NCBI GenBank assembly: GCA_013360295.1
Contig: JABWCL010000022.1
Span: 23,507-87,506 of the forward strand
Reading direction: 5' to 3'
Length of the DNA stretch: 64,000 nt
Origin: Ignavibacteriaceae bacterium
Lineage (GTDB): Bacteria > Bacteroidota > Ignavibacteria > Ignavibacteriales > Ignavibacteriaceae
Below are positions 36,208 to 45,063 of this stretch, piece after piece. A program made the translations under genes and the position numbers. Each line of letters begins with the position of its first letter. Positions within the stretch are counted from its first letter, which is position 1. A model generated the notes under the pieces. The model saw only the letters and a program-made list of their open reading frames with translations. It searched no databases and was not told the origin of the DNA.

Positions 36208-37908
36208 ATGCTGAAGTCTCTTCAGATTAAAGATTACGCGCTTATTGAAAGCATAAATGTTGAATTCGGCCACGGGCTTAATATTATCACCGGGGAAACC
36301 GGAGCCGGTAAATCTATTCTTATTGACGCGATGGGGCTTCTCCTCGGAGAACGCGCGTCGGTTGAGGTTATTCGTAAGGGCGCGCCGAAGAGTATAGTTG
36401 AGGGGATATTCAGCCTCGACGGTAACAAGAAAGTCAGAAAAATTCTATCTGAAAATGACATTGACGCGGATGATGAACTTATTGTCAGGCGGGAAATCTC
36501 GTCCAAAGGAAGCAACCGTTGCTTTATAAATGATACCCCCGTAACTCTTAACCTTATAAAGGAAATCGGCGACCTGCTCGTGGACCTTCACGGGCAGCAC
36601 GAACACCAGAGCCTTCTGCGTCCCGAAACGCACATCGAAATGCTTGACGGTTTTGGCAGTTATACGAAAGAAAAAGATGAATACTATGAACTGTTTAAGC
36701 AGCTTAACTCGGCTGTAAGAGAGCTTGGAGAGATAAAAGGGAAAGAAAAAACTCTTCACGAAAGAAAAGACCTTTACTCGTTTCAGTTAAAAGAAATTGA
36801 AGCGGTTATGCCTGAAGAGGGAGAGGACGAGAAACTATCAAACACGCTGAAGGTACTGGAAAACTCTGAGAAGCTTTTTGAAACCACCGGGTCTGTCTAC
36901 AATCTTTTGTATGATAATGAACTCTCCATTCACGATCAGCTGACAAAAGTTAAGAACGAACTTGCCTCCGTCGCGCAGTATGATGAGTATTTTAACGGAT
37001 TAATTGAAGAACTGACCCAGGCCATTGCGCTGATTGATGACGTTACGGCTTCTGTCCGCGATTATAACACAAAGCTTGACGTTGATCCCTCTGAAATTGA
37101 CGCGAAGAGGCTGAGGCTCTCCTCGATAAATATGCTGAAGAAGAAGTTCGGCGGGAGCGTCAGCGCGGTATTGCAGCATCTTGAAATGATTCGAGGTGAA
37201 CTGCTCCTCGCGGGAAATTACGATCTTGAGATCGCCCGTATTGAAGGAGAAATAGAGGTGCTGCGTAAGAAGTGCGGTGATAAAGCCGCGCTTATTTCCG
37301 AGAAGAGAAAAACCGTATCCAAAAAAATTGCCGGCGAACTGATCAAAACGCTTTCCTCTTTGGGGATAGATAACGCGGCGTTTGAAGTCAGGATCACGAA
37401 CACCGAATCCGCGGCCGATTATCTCTATGTACACGGTAAAAAATTAAAATACGGTTCCGACGGCATAGACGAAGTGGAATTTTACGTATCAACTAACGCC
37501 GGAGAAGATGTTAAACCGCTGATAAAGGTAGCCAGCGGCGGAGAAATATCGAGAATAATGCTTTCGATAAAATCCATTCTGGCGAAAAGCGATAAACTGC
37601 CGCTGCTGATCTTTGATGAAATTGATACGGGAGTAAGCGGAAGGATAGCCCAGAAAGTCGGAAACGCTCTTAAAGACCTTGCGGGTTATCACCAGATAAT
37701 TGCAATTACACACCTGCCGCAGATAGCAGGACTCGCGGATCACCACTTTGTGGTTGAAAAGGGGAAGCAGGATGAGCGTGTGGTAAGCTCAATCAGGAAA
37801 CTCAGTACAGATGAACAGATTAAGGAAGTAGCCAAATTAATGAGCGGTGAGAACATCACCGATGCGAGCCTTAAAGGCGCGAGAGAATTGATGGGGTTAA
37901 AGAATTAA
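36208..37908 (+). CDS. recN: DNA repair protein RecN
   Basis: 566-aa SMC-like ATPase for double-strand break repair. N-terminal half: MLKSLQIKDYALIE, Walker A GETGAGKSILIDAM; then a coiled-coil arm of about 250 residues. C-terminal half: ABC signature LIKVASGGEISRIMLSIK, Walker B LLIFDEIDTGVSG and the late ITHLPQIAGLADHHF. Complete. The ATG follows the NUDIX stop with no gap. The next gene is 18 bp downstream. Confidence 0.97.
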   Translation: MLKSLQIKDYALIESINVEFGHGLNIITGETGAGKSILIDAMGLLLGERASVEVIRKGAPKSIVEGIFSLDGNKKVRKILSENDIDADDELIVRREISSKGSNRCFINDTPVTLNLIKEIGDLLVDLHGQHEHQSLLRPETHIEMLDGFGSYTKEKDEYYELFKQLNSAVRELGEIKGKEKTLHERKDLYSFQLKEIEAVMPEEGEDEKLSNTLKVLENSEKLFETTGSVYNLLYDNELSIHDQLTKVKNELASVAQYDEYFNGLIEELTQAIALIDDVTASVRDYNTKLDVDPSEIDAKRLRLSSINMLKKKFGGSVSAVLQHLEMIRGELLLAGNYDLEIARIEGEIEVLRKKCGDKAALISEKRKTVSKKIAGELIKTLSSLGIDNAAFEVRITNTESAADYLYVHGKKLKYGSDGIDEVEFYVSTNAGEDVKPLIKVASGGEISRIMLSIKSILAKSDKLPLLIFDEIDTGVSGRIAQKVGNALKDLAGYHQIIAITHLPQIAGLADHHFVVEKGKQDERVVSSIRKLSTDEQIKEVAKLMSGENITDASLKGARELMGLKN

Positions 37909-37926
37909 TTAAACAAAGGAAAGACC

Positions 37927-38145
37927 ATGAAAGCATACGAAGGAAACATTCATCTCACAAAAGCAGGCAAGATAGTTGTGCCTGACGAACTCTTAAAATT
38001 GCTGCCAAAAGAAGAAAGCATACGCGCTATATTTCTCGTTGATGAACCAATTGACAAGAAGTACAAATCCGCCGTAACCGATATCAAAACACAGGAATAC
38101 TATTACGGCCTCCCCACCGACGAAGCTGTTTACGACGATTTTTAA
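37927..38145 (+). CDS. Small protein of unknown function, possibly AbrB-like
   Basis: 72 aa. The start (EGNIHLTKAGKIVVPDELLK) resembles the swapped-hairpin DNA-binding N-terminus of AbrB/MazE-type proteins ('GkI.vP.el'), which would make it an antitoxin-like regulator; the rest (KEESIRAIFLVDEPID) is not diagnostic. No toxin gene follows, so it would be an orphan. A clear GGAAAG ribosome site precedes the ATG. Possibly cotranscribed with recN (18-bp gap). The AbrB reading is tentative. Confidence 0.6.
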   Translation: MKAYEGNIHLTKAGKIVVPDELLKLLPKEESIRAIFLVDEPIDKKYKSAVTDIKTQEYYYGLPTDEAVYDDF

Positions 38146-38150
38146 TATAT

Positions 38151-38183
38151 GATATGCGGGGCGAGACGCCTGTCTCGCCCTTC
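38151..38183. repeat. GGCGAGAC hairpin repeat, copy 2
   Basis: GGGCGAGAC, loop GCCT, GTCTCGCCC: a perfect 9-bp stem starting about 10 bp after the stop of the preceding gene. Related to 17999-18037 and 42091-42125. Confidence 0.7.
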
Positions 38184-38184
38184 A

Positions 38185-38365
38185 CCCAAATGATAAATAT
38201 TGGGTCCACTTTCGGAAAGTATGCCAAACCGTGAGTAGTTTCACCCAAACAAGCGCTTTTGCTTAGTTCCTGCTTTATCAAACCGATTTGAACATCAATT
38301 ATTCTTCCTAAAATTCTTTTTAATTCTGTAGGAATCTTGTATACAATTTCTTTAAATTTGTAATA
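38185..38365 (-). pseudogene. Possible gene remnant, unknown family
   Basis: On the minus strand the frame is open from 38365 with protein-like content (PTELKRILGRIIDVQIGLIK, then LGETTHGLAYFPKVDPIF), but there is no standard start codon near the open end, and the frame then runs into the GGCGAGAC repeat and across the antisense of the previous gene. I read it as the truncated end of a lost gene. No family recognised; low confidence. Confidence 0.25.
38353..38360 (+). promoter_or_regulatory. TAAATTTG box, candidate -7 element
   Basis: Exact TAnnTTTG match 62 bp before the ATG of the outer-membrane protein gene, with TTG 16 bp upstream. It would serve the 38423-42054 pair. Confidence 0.35.
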
Positions 38366-38422
38366 CTAAAGCCTCGTTTTATGGCGGCTTGAAATAAACC
38401 AAAATAATTAGGAAATACTGAT

Positions 38423-39361
38423 ATGAAAAGAGTTATTAGTGTTCTTATCCTGCTCACCTCACTCCTGCCTGGCGTTACACATCGCCCCGATAAAATTGCG
38501 CTTCAAGACCCGAAAATCCACTCTTGTTCGATTGCCGAAAGCAGCGGCAAGGCTGCACTGGTTTTAATTCCGGGCGGCGATATTTTACCTGCCCCGGTTA
38601 AAAGTGAGGAAATTTTTTCTGAAATCGATTCAAAAGAAGAGTGTGTACACGAAAAGGGGATACGATGGTCTATGGGATTTATTTATTTCCCGTATACTAA
38701 AGCGTATTCTCTGACAGTTGAAAATAATTTATATGCTTTGCCTTCCTATCTCCAAACAGCCATACTGGAAAACGATCAGTTTGTATCCCGGATGGATTTC
38801 GAAATAGGTTTGGAACCGGTAAAAATGCCGGTTAAGTTTACTGTATCTTTCAGTTATATCAGCAACATCCGGTCACAGAGGATTGAGCAGTATTATCGTC
38901 CATCCAATCCCTTATCAACGGCTTCAGAGGAAGGAAAGGATCAATCGTCAGAACTGCAATTGACGAGATTGTTTATCGGTGCACAATACTATATTATGAA
39001 ACCAACGGCCGGAGGGTCAAGCATTTACTGTATTGTTGGTTTAGGTAAACAGTTTGCGGGCGGAACCCACAGTTATAAAGGCTTATTCCTTGATTCTACT
39101 GATCTTGTAACAACCGACAACAGGGATGAATTTGTCAAAAAAATGAATTCGCCTTTCTTCGTAAGGTTTGGTGCGGGCGGAGAATACTTCTTTAATGATA
39201 ATTTTTCAATTAACGGAACCGTACGGTTTGAATATTATCGCGTGTCCGCTGTTCTGAATACAAGCATAGTTTCAAGCACTCTTTCACAAGTTATTAACGA
39301 GAGTATCAGTCGTGGGGGCTGGAGTACGGATGTGGGGCTGGGTGTAAACTTTTACTTTTAA
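38423..39361 (+). CDS. Exported, probably outer-membrane beta-barrel protein
   Basis: 312 aa with signal peptide (MKRVISVLILLTSLLPGVTH). From about residue 75 there are alternating amphipathic strands, such as IRWSMGFIYFPYTKAYSLTV, KFTVSFSYISNI, LQLTRLFIGAQYYI, FFVRFGAGGEYFF and SINGTVRFEYYRV. The C-terminus ends in a strand with terminal Phe (VGLGVNFYF), the classic outer-membrane barrel end. The T9SS cargo gene begins 14 bp downstream, so the pair is an operon. Function unknown. Confidence 0.75.
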   Translation: MKRVISVLILLTSLLPGVTHRPDKIALQDPKIHSCSIAESSGKAALVLIPGGDILPAPVKSEEIFSEIDSKEECVHEKGIRWSMGFIYFPYTKAYSLTVENNLYALPSYLQTAILENDQFVSRMDFEIGLEPVKMPVKFTVSFSYISNIRSQRIEQYYRPSNPLSTASEEGKDQSSELQLTRLFIGAQYYIMKPTAGGSSIYCIVGLGKQFAGGTHSYKGLFLDSTDLVTTDNRDEFVKKMNSPFFVRFGAGGEYFFNDNFSINGTVRFEYYRVSAVLNTSIVSSTLSQVINESISRGGWSTDVGLGVNFYF

Positions 39362-39375
39362 CGGGGGGAGACGGT

Positions 39376-42054
39376 ATGAAACAAACCAGTATATGTTCTG
39401 CGTTATTAGCTCTGTTTATCATTTCAGTTTACGGACAGGAAAAATCTTTCGGGCAAGATAACGGAAGTTCCTGGCGGGTACCGATTAAACTCGAAGCTTA
39501 TAAGAATGAGTTTGCGGTAAATGATTATTCGGAAAAATTTCCGGCAAATCAGACATACCTGAAAATGGCTAAAGGTCCTGACGGAACAATAGCCGCGGTA
39601 TATGTTGACAGAGCAAACGTTGTTTCGGAATTGGTTATAACCATAATAAATCCGGACGGATCCCTCAGAACCCAGGGTGCGCCGGTTATCTCATCAGAAT
39701 ATGTGGATTATGACAAGATTATTCTCCGGTGGATTGACACGGAAAAAGTGGTGATCGGCTGTTCTGAAGAATACAGAACATTGCTTATTACAGTTAATAA
39801 AAACGGAGAGGTGTTAAAGCAAGCCGAGTGCGGAAAAGCATTTTATGAAGAGCAGGATCAGTTTTACGGTCTTTCTGTCAGCAGCAATAATAATATTATC
39901 GCGGTTCATTCCCGATATAGGCAGATGCTGTATGCTGAGATCTTTAATTCGGATCTCGAATTGATTGCTGATTCTATATTAATAACCACACGAATCAACT
40001 ACTCGTCCATTTCACCCGTTAAAATCACGGCAACTGTTTTGCCGGTTAATAGCGCTTTCTATGTTTTTTGGGTAAATTATGCGGATGGCGGCAGTTTGTG
40101 CTATCGTATTGTGAATGACGATGGCTCGATTACAACGCCCGAGGTAATGTTGCAAACACCGATAGGAATTGATTTGAGCACGCCTCCGCAGCTGTTATCT
40201 CTTCCTGACGGGGGATTCGTCGCGATGTATGGTGATCCGCTGGACAACTACCCGGCATATCTGCGTGCCCAGTATTATACGGCTGATGGTATGCCGTTAG
40301 GGAACCCCGTAGTAGCTGTCGACAGCTCATTTACCGGCAACAGTTTTGTCTTGCTTAGCCTTGGCGGAGACACGTGCGCCGTAATTCTCGTTTCAAGTTA
40401 CAATAACTGCAATTACTTTGTGTTTACAAAAACGGGTGCTGTCCCGGGGAGGTCAGGACAATTAAACCTGGGAACCGCGGCAGATATCCGGAACAGTCAG
40501 CTGGCTCTGTTATCCTTAAACAGTGAAGAATTTGTTCTGGGATATACCTCTGCCTATTCATACTCGCGATGGATCGCAACACGGATATTTAATACGGATT
40601 TTTCTCCTTCCCCGAAAACGATGCCCGATATTCCAAAACCAAGAACCAGCGCCTGGCAATTCAGGCCGGTTGCAAAGATGAATGACAGTGGGGAGGTGTT
40701 ATGTATGTGGCAGGATATGCGGGACGGGGATAAGGCTTTGTATGGTCAAATATTTAACTCCTCATTTGATCCGGTCGGCTCGAATTTCAGAATAGATGAC
40801 TCTGTTGCCTTTACTTCAGATTATTTGTTTGTTCAGGCTTTGCCTATGGGCGACGGATCGTTTATTGTTTGTTACCTGGCGAAAGTAATTCGTCCGTTAG
40901 GATCTTCTTATTTTTCCCTGTCACTAAGGAAAGTTATTCCGGGATATTCATTTCCTGATAATCCCGAGGCGATAACCGGGACGTCTATTGGATATTGCAA
41001 CGTTGGTTTGGGGAAAAACGGTGATACAATCATAATTGCCTATAAGTCAGTTATTGAAGGGATAACATTCCGCAAGTATTCGGCTTCTTTAACGCCTTTG
41101 GGTACTGAATATACTCTCTTCAGAGGAAACGGTCCCAACAGATTTTCAAACTATTTTCTGACGTTCGGAAATAACGGCAGTTTTCTGCTGATGGCAGATA
41201 CCAGGCTTAATTCTGATTATAGCGGGCCCGGAAGGGGAGTTATAATTGGAAAATTTAATTACCTGGGAGAACAACTTTCGGAATTTATCACCCCCGATAC
41301 GGCTGTTGAGTCGAATTCACAGGCATATTACAGGGGCTTGTACCTTTCTCCTGATGGGAACAATTACTTCGCCTTGTGGATTGAAAATGGAACGATGATG
41401 AATATAAATTATGGCGACACCGAAACAAATAAAAGGAAATTATATACAACCGGTGTTCTCAATTCCCAAATTGATCCCGTTGTCGTTTCAATGAAGGATA
41501 ATTTTCTCTTATACACGGCCAGCCCCAATATAGACAAATATGTTCTCAATTATTATGATGCCGAATTAGATGCGTGGTGGATGGAATTTTTAACCCCGCC
41601 AATCCGGTGGCCTGCGCTGTCTAACTATGGTGCGGGAGGGGATTTGACCAAATTTGCGTCTGCAGCTAATGACAGTTTACTTTTTGTCTGTTATGCAGAC
41701 CCACGAAACACGGGGAGAGGAATGGATATTACCGCAAAAGGGTATAAGATTGTAAATAATAGAATCCCAATACCTGCTGCGGTAAAGGATTTAACTAAAG
41801 ACAATTTAATCGGAATATATCCCAATCCGACGAGGGGAGACGCAAGAGTATCATTCTATGTTTCGCATCCTTACTTTGTTAGCATAACCCTTCACGACAT
41901 ACTAGGCCGGGAAGTTATGCCGGTTTTCAGCGGATATTGTGAAAAAGGATATTATGAACACACCCTTGACACAAAGAGCCTTTCCTCAGGAGTTTATTTT
42001 CTGCGAATGAATTCATTTCACGGTGGCGTCAGGAAAATAGTAATTATTAAATAG
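39376..42054 (+). CDS. Large exported T9SS type A cargo protein
   Basis: 892 aa with a signal peptide ending near VYGQ and a GGGGAG ribosome site. The body has repeated blades such as DGTIAAVYVDRAN, NNIIAVHSRYRQ, EVLCMWQDMRDGDKALYGQI and NYFALWIENGTM, indicating a beta-propeller. The C-terminal T9SS type A domain starts at LIGIYPNPTRGDARVSFYVS and ends ...KIVIIK, a diverged YPNPTxG form without the longer NPFNP motif. Probably a secreted surface protein working with the upstream barrel protein. No enzymatic residues identified. Confidence 0.85.
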   Translation: MKQTSICSALLALFIISVYGQEKSFGQDNGSSWRVPIKLEAYKNEFAVNDYSEKFPANQTYLKMAKGPDGTIAAVYVDRANVVSELVITIINPDGSLRTQGAPVISSEYVDYDKIILRWIDTEKVVIGCSEEYRTLLITVNKNGEVLKQAECGKAFYEEQDQFYGLSVSSNNNIIAVHSRYRQMLYAEIFNSDLELIADSILITTRINYSSISPVKITATVLPVNSAFYVFWVNYADGGSLCYRIVNDDGSITTPEVMLQTPIGIDLSTPPQLLSLPDGGFVAMYGDPLDNYPAYLRAQYYTADGMPLGNPVVAVDSSFTGNSFVLLSLGGDTCAVILVSSYNNCNYFVFTKTGAVPGRSGQLNLGTAADIRNSQLALLSLNSEEFVLGYTSAYSYSRWIATRIFNTDFSPSPKTMPDIPKPRTSAWQFRPVAKMNDSGEVLCMWQDMRDGDKALYGQIFNSSFDPVGSNFRIDDSVAFTSDYLFVQALPMGDGSFIVCYLAKVIRPLGSSYFSLSLRKVIPGYSFPDNPEAITGTSIGYCNVGLGKNGDTIIIAYKSVIEGITFRKYSASLTPLGTEYTLFRGNGPNRFSNYFLTFGNNGSFLLMADTRLNSDYSGPGRGVIIGKFNYLGEQLSEFITPDTAVESNSQAYYRGLYLSPDGNNYFALWIENGTMMNINYGDTETNKRKLYTTGVLNSQIDPVVVSMKDNFLLYTASPNIDKYVLNYYDAELDAWWMEFLTPPIRWPALSNYGAGGDLTKFASAANDSLLFVCYADPRNTGRGMDITAKGYKIVNNRIPIPAAVKDLTKDNLIGIYPNPTRGDARVSFYVSHPYFVSITLHDILGREVMPVFSGYCEKGYYEHTLDTKSLSSGVYFLRMNSFHGGVRKIVIIK

Positions 42055-42090
42055 CAATGAATTAATTCACCCGGCAAACTTCAAAATATG

Positions 42091-42125
42091 GTATGCGGGG
42101 CGAGATTCTTGTCCCGCCCCCTCAC
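42091..42125. repeat. GGCGAGAC hairpin repeat, copy 3
   Basis: GCGGGGCGAGATTCTTGTCC then CGCCCC, an imperfect relative of 38151-38183 located about 40 bp after the T9SS gene stop. The 311-bp gap 42055-42365 holds this and a TAAATTTA box, nothing else recognised. Confidence 0.65.
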
Positions 42126-42333
42126 GGTCACGCCGGGGAGAATTTACCCGTGAACGGTAAATACTGTTCCATTGCAAAAAAGTAATGTGTTGGGCTAATC
42201 GTCTATATGGTACGACGCATTATTTAATACCCTTCGAATAAACAAAACCCTAAACCATTATCATTCAAACACTTACAGCTCGACCCGCAAATATGCCCTG
42301 TATATTAGAATTTTATTAGAACTTATTTTGACG

Positions 42334-42341
42334 TAAATTTA
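42334..42341 (+). promoter_or_regulatory. TAAATTTA box before hslVU
   Basis: Near match to TAnnTTTG, 25 bp before the hslV ATG. The heat-shock nature of hslVU would predict additional regulation, but none is visible. Confidence 0.3.
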
Positions 42342-42365
42342 AGGTCATTTAAAAGAGAATATTCG

Positions 42366-42905
42366 ATGGAAAAGATAAGAGCCACAACAATTTTAGGTTT
42401 GGTACACAACGGCAAGGCGGCACTCGGCGGGGATGGGCAGGTGACGCTTGGCAATACCGTTATGAAGCAGAATTCAATGAAAATACGAAAGCTTTCCGGC
42501 GGGAAGGTGATTTGCGGTTTCGCCGGAAGCTCTGCGGATGCCTTTACACTGACCGAAAAATTTGAAGATAAGCTTGAACAATACAGGGGTAATGTAAACC
42601 GTGCCGCGGTGGAGCTTGCCAAGGAATGGCGCACGGATAAGTACCTTCGCAGGCTGGAGGCGATGCTTGCGGTTATCTCTCCGGAAAGCGCTCTGATTAT
42701 TTCGGGCAACGGGGACGTAATTGAACCGGACAACAAGATCGTCGCGATCGGTTCGGGGGGAATGTACGCGCTAGCGGCCGCGAAGATGCTGATTAAATAC
42801 AGTGACCTTCCCGCGGAAGAGATAGTCAGGGAAGCGCTGAAGGTGGCCGCGGATATTTGCATTTACACAAATGATAAGATTAACGTAGAAACCATAGAGA
42901 ACTAA
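42366..42905 (+). CDS. hslV: ATP-dependent protease proteolytic subunit HslV
   Basis: 179-aa N-terminal-nucleophile peptidase forming the dodecameric core of HslVU. After a short propeptide (MEKIRA) the active Thr is in RATTIL (T7), followed by [10 protein letters not shown] and [16 protein letters not shown], all typical. The propeptide makes it more like ClpQ-type members than E. coli HslV, which begins MTTI. The hslU gene follows 22 bp downstream. Confidence 0.97.
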   Translation: MEKIRATTILGLVHNGKAALGGDGQVTLGNTVMKQNSMKIRKLSGGKVICGFAGSSADAFTLTEKFEDKLEQYRGNVNRAAVELAKEWRTDKYLRRLEAMLAVISPESALIISGNGDVIEPDNKIVAIGSGGMYALAAAKMLIKYSDLPAEEIVREALKVAADICIYTNDKINVETIEN

Positions 42906-42927
42906 AGGAACAGGATCCGGATATTAT

Positions 42928-44298
42928 ATGTCAAACGGGAAAAACCATCAATTAACTCCCACCCAGATAGTAAAAGAACTTAACAATTTTATTATTGGCC
43001 AGGATGAAGCCAAACGCGCTGTTGCAATAGCCCTGAGAAACAGGTGGAGGCGTCAGCAGGTGCAGGACTCTCTGAAAGAGGAGATAATGCCGAACAATAT
43101 TATTATGATCGGGCCTACCGGTGTAGGAAAAACGGAAATAGCGAGAAGGCTGGCAAAACTGGCGAATGCCCCTTTTGTTAAAGTCGAAGCGTCGAAATAT
43201 ACCGAAGTCGGTTACGTGGGCAGGGATGTGGAATCGATGGTCCGTGATCTCGTTGAGACCGCGGTTAATATGATAAGATCGGAGAAGACAGCAGAAGTAA
43301 AACCGCGTGCAATGGAAATGGCTGATGAGCGAATTCTTGATTTGCTTATCCCCCCGGTCCGCGCCGTTGCGGGTGAACAAAACCCGGAAGAGAACGGTAA
43401 TGAGGATCCGTACCAGAATCAGAAAACACGTGAGTGGATGAGGGAGAAACTTAAAAGAGGCGACCTTGATGACAGGCTGATTGAGTTTGACGCGCAGCAG
43501 CCCGCTATCGGGATGCAGGTGCTTGGCCCGCTGGGTGCGGATGACCTTGGAATTAATATCCAGGAGATGATGTCGAGTATGATCCCCAAAAAGAAGAAGC
43601 GCCGTAAAACAAAGATCAAAGAAGCCCGCGAGATCCTCGCGCAGGAAGAGGCTCAAAAACTTATTGATAACGATTCCGTTCAGCGTGAAGCCATTGAAAA
43701 AGTTGAAAACTCAGGGATCATATTTATAGATGAAATTGACAAAATCGCAGGAAGCAGTAAGGGGCAGGGCCCGGATGTATCCCGCGAGGGGGTACAGCGC
43801 GACCTGCTGCCTATTGTGGAAGGATCAACTGTAAATACAAAATATGGTTCGGTCAGGACTGACCACGTGCTGTTTGTGGCATCGGGGGCGTTTCACGTTT
43901 CCAAACCATCCGACCTCATTCCTGAATTGCAGGGAAGATTTCCGATACGCGTTGAACTTAAGAGCCTGACTGAAGATGATTTTATAAAAATATTAACTCT
44001 TCCCCGAAACGCGTTGCTAAAGCAGTACGCGGCGCTTCTGGCTACCGAGGGAGTGAACATAACATTTAAAGAAGACGCGATAAGAGAGATCGCCAAGATT
44101 GCTTTTCAGGTCAATGAACAGGTTGAGAATATAGGGGCTCGACGGCTTCATACCATTCTGACTAATCTTCTTGACGATATTCTTTTCAATCTGCCGGATA
44201 TGATGGCGGCAACAGATATCACCATAACGGCTGAAATGGTTAAAGACAAACTCGATAAGGTTGTTAAGGATCGTGACCTCAGTAAATATATTCTCTGA
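42928..44298 (+). CDS. hslU: HslVU ATPase subunit HslU
   Basis: 456-aa AAA+ unfoldase. Motifs: [21 protein letters not shown] (family opening), Walker [14 protein letters not shown], pore loop [16 protein letters not shown], the charged I-domain (about 110-240), Walker [11 protein letters not shown], sensor region [26 protein letters not shown] and the conserved C-terminal end [10 protein letters not shown] that docks into HslV. Complete and coupled with hslV. Confidence 0.97.
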   Translation: MSNGKNHQLTPTQIVKELNNFIIGQDEAKRAVAIALRNRWRRQQVQDSLKEEIMPNNIIMIGPTGVGKTEIARRLAKLANAPFVKVEASKYTEVGYVGRDVESMVRDLVETAVNMIRSEKTAEVKPRAMEMADERILDLLIPPVRAVAGEQNPEENGNEDPYQNQKTREWMREKLKRGDLDDRLIEFDAQQPAIGMQVLGPLGADDLGINIQEMMSSMIPKKKKRRKTKIKEAREILAQEEAQKLIDNDSVQREAIEKVENSGIIFIDEIDKIAGSSKGQGPDVSREGVQRDLLPIVEGSTVNTKYGSVRTDHVLFVASGAFHVSKPSDLIPELQGRFPIRVELKSLTEDDFIKILTLPRNALLKQYAALLATEGVNITFKEDAIREIAKIAFQVNEQVENIGARRLHTILTNLLDDILFNLPDMMAATDITITAEMVKDKLDKVVKDRDLSKYIL

Positions 44299-44311
44299 TC
44301 TTACGGCCGGT

Positions 44312-45062
44312 ATGATAAGCCCCGAGATTTTATCGGGAAGGACGATTCGCCCTGGCAAAAGGTAAACAGAAACAATTATTCCTGCCGGGCGGGTACGAGC
44401 AGTATGCTTTCCTGAGCAAACATTTTAAGATTGAGGGAGCAAAGGTACTTATACTCGGGTTTGGAGCAGAACTTATCGCGGAAATGATGATGCGCGACGG
44501 AGCCGCTTCGGTGGAGATCGCGATACCTTCCGGGGAACTGCTTCTTCAGTCAAGGATAAACTTTAATCACAGCCGTATAAGCGCCCGCTTTATCGAGTTT
44601 CATCAACTTCCATACGAAGACGCCTTCTTTGATCTTGTATATGCACAGGGGACTCTCGCGATGGCAATCCGGAACTTTATATCCACTCAGGTATACAGGG
44701 TGCTCACACCCAAGGGCTTCTTTTGTCTTGGTGAAACAGTCGCGCTCAGTACTGTAACGCCCGTATTTATTCAGGACCTGTGGAAAAGCGCGGAGATGTC
44801 CGTGCTTACGCGTGATGCCCTCCTTAGTTATTACCAGGATAGGGGATTTGTAATAGATACCATCAAAAACCTCTCGGGCACACTGACTCAATTCTATAAC
44901 GACAGCCGCGCTGTTCTTGAAGAAAGAGTCAAGTCAATGTCAGCCGAAGAAAAGAAAGAGTATAAAAAACTACTGCCCCGCATAAGCCACGAAATAAACA
45001 TCTACCTCAAACAGGGCGGGAATAAACATATTGGTTTTATCGCGCACCTTTTCCACAAGTGA
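44312..45062 (+). CDS. Class I SAM-dependent methyltransferase, N-terminus apparently frameshifted
   Basis: The frame ending at 45062 is open from 44319 but has no ATG, GTG or TTG before 44484, which lies after motif I (KVLILGFGAELIAE). An ATG at 44312 in another frame gives MISPEILSGRTIRPGK and then a stop at 44363. Leaving out one A of the AAAA run at 44357-44360 joins the two into one protein (...IRPGKGKQKQLFLPGGYEQ...). Motif I and a C-terminal helical region fit a methyltransferase-11-like enzyme of unknown substrate. It lies between hslU (13 bp) and rlmD (1 bp). Either a real frameshift, a sequencing error or slippage. Confidence 0.65.
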
Positions 45063-45063
45063 T

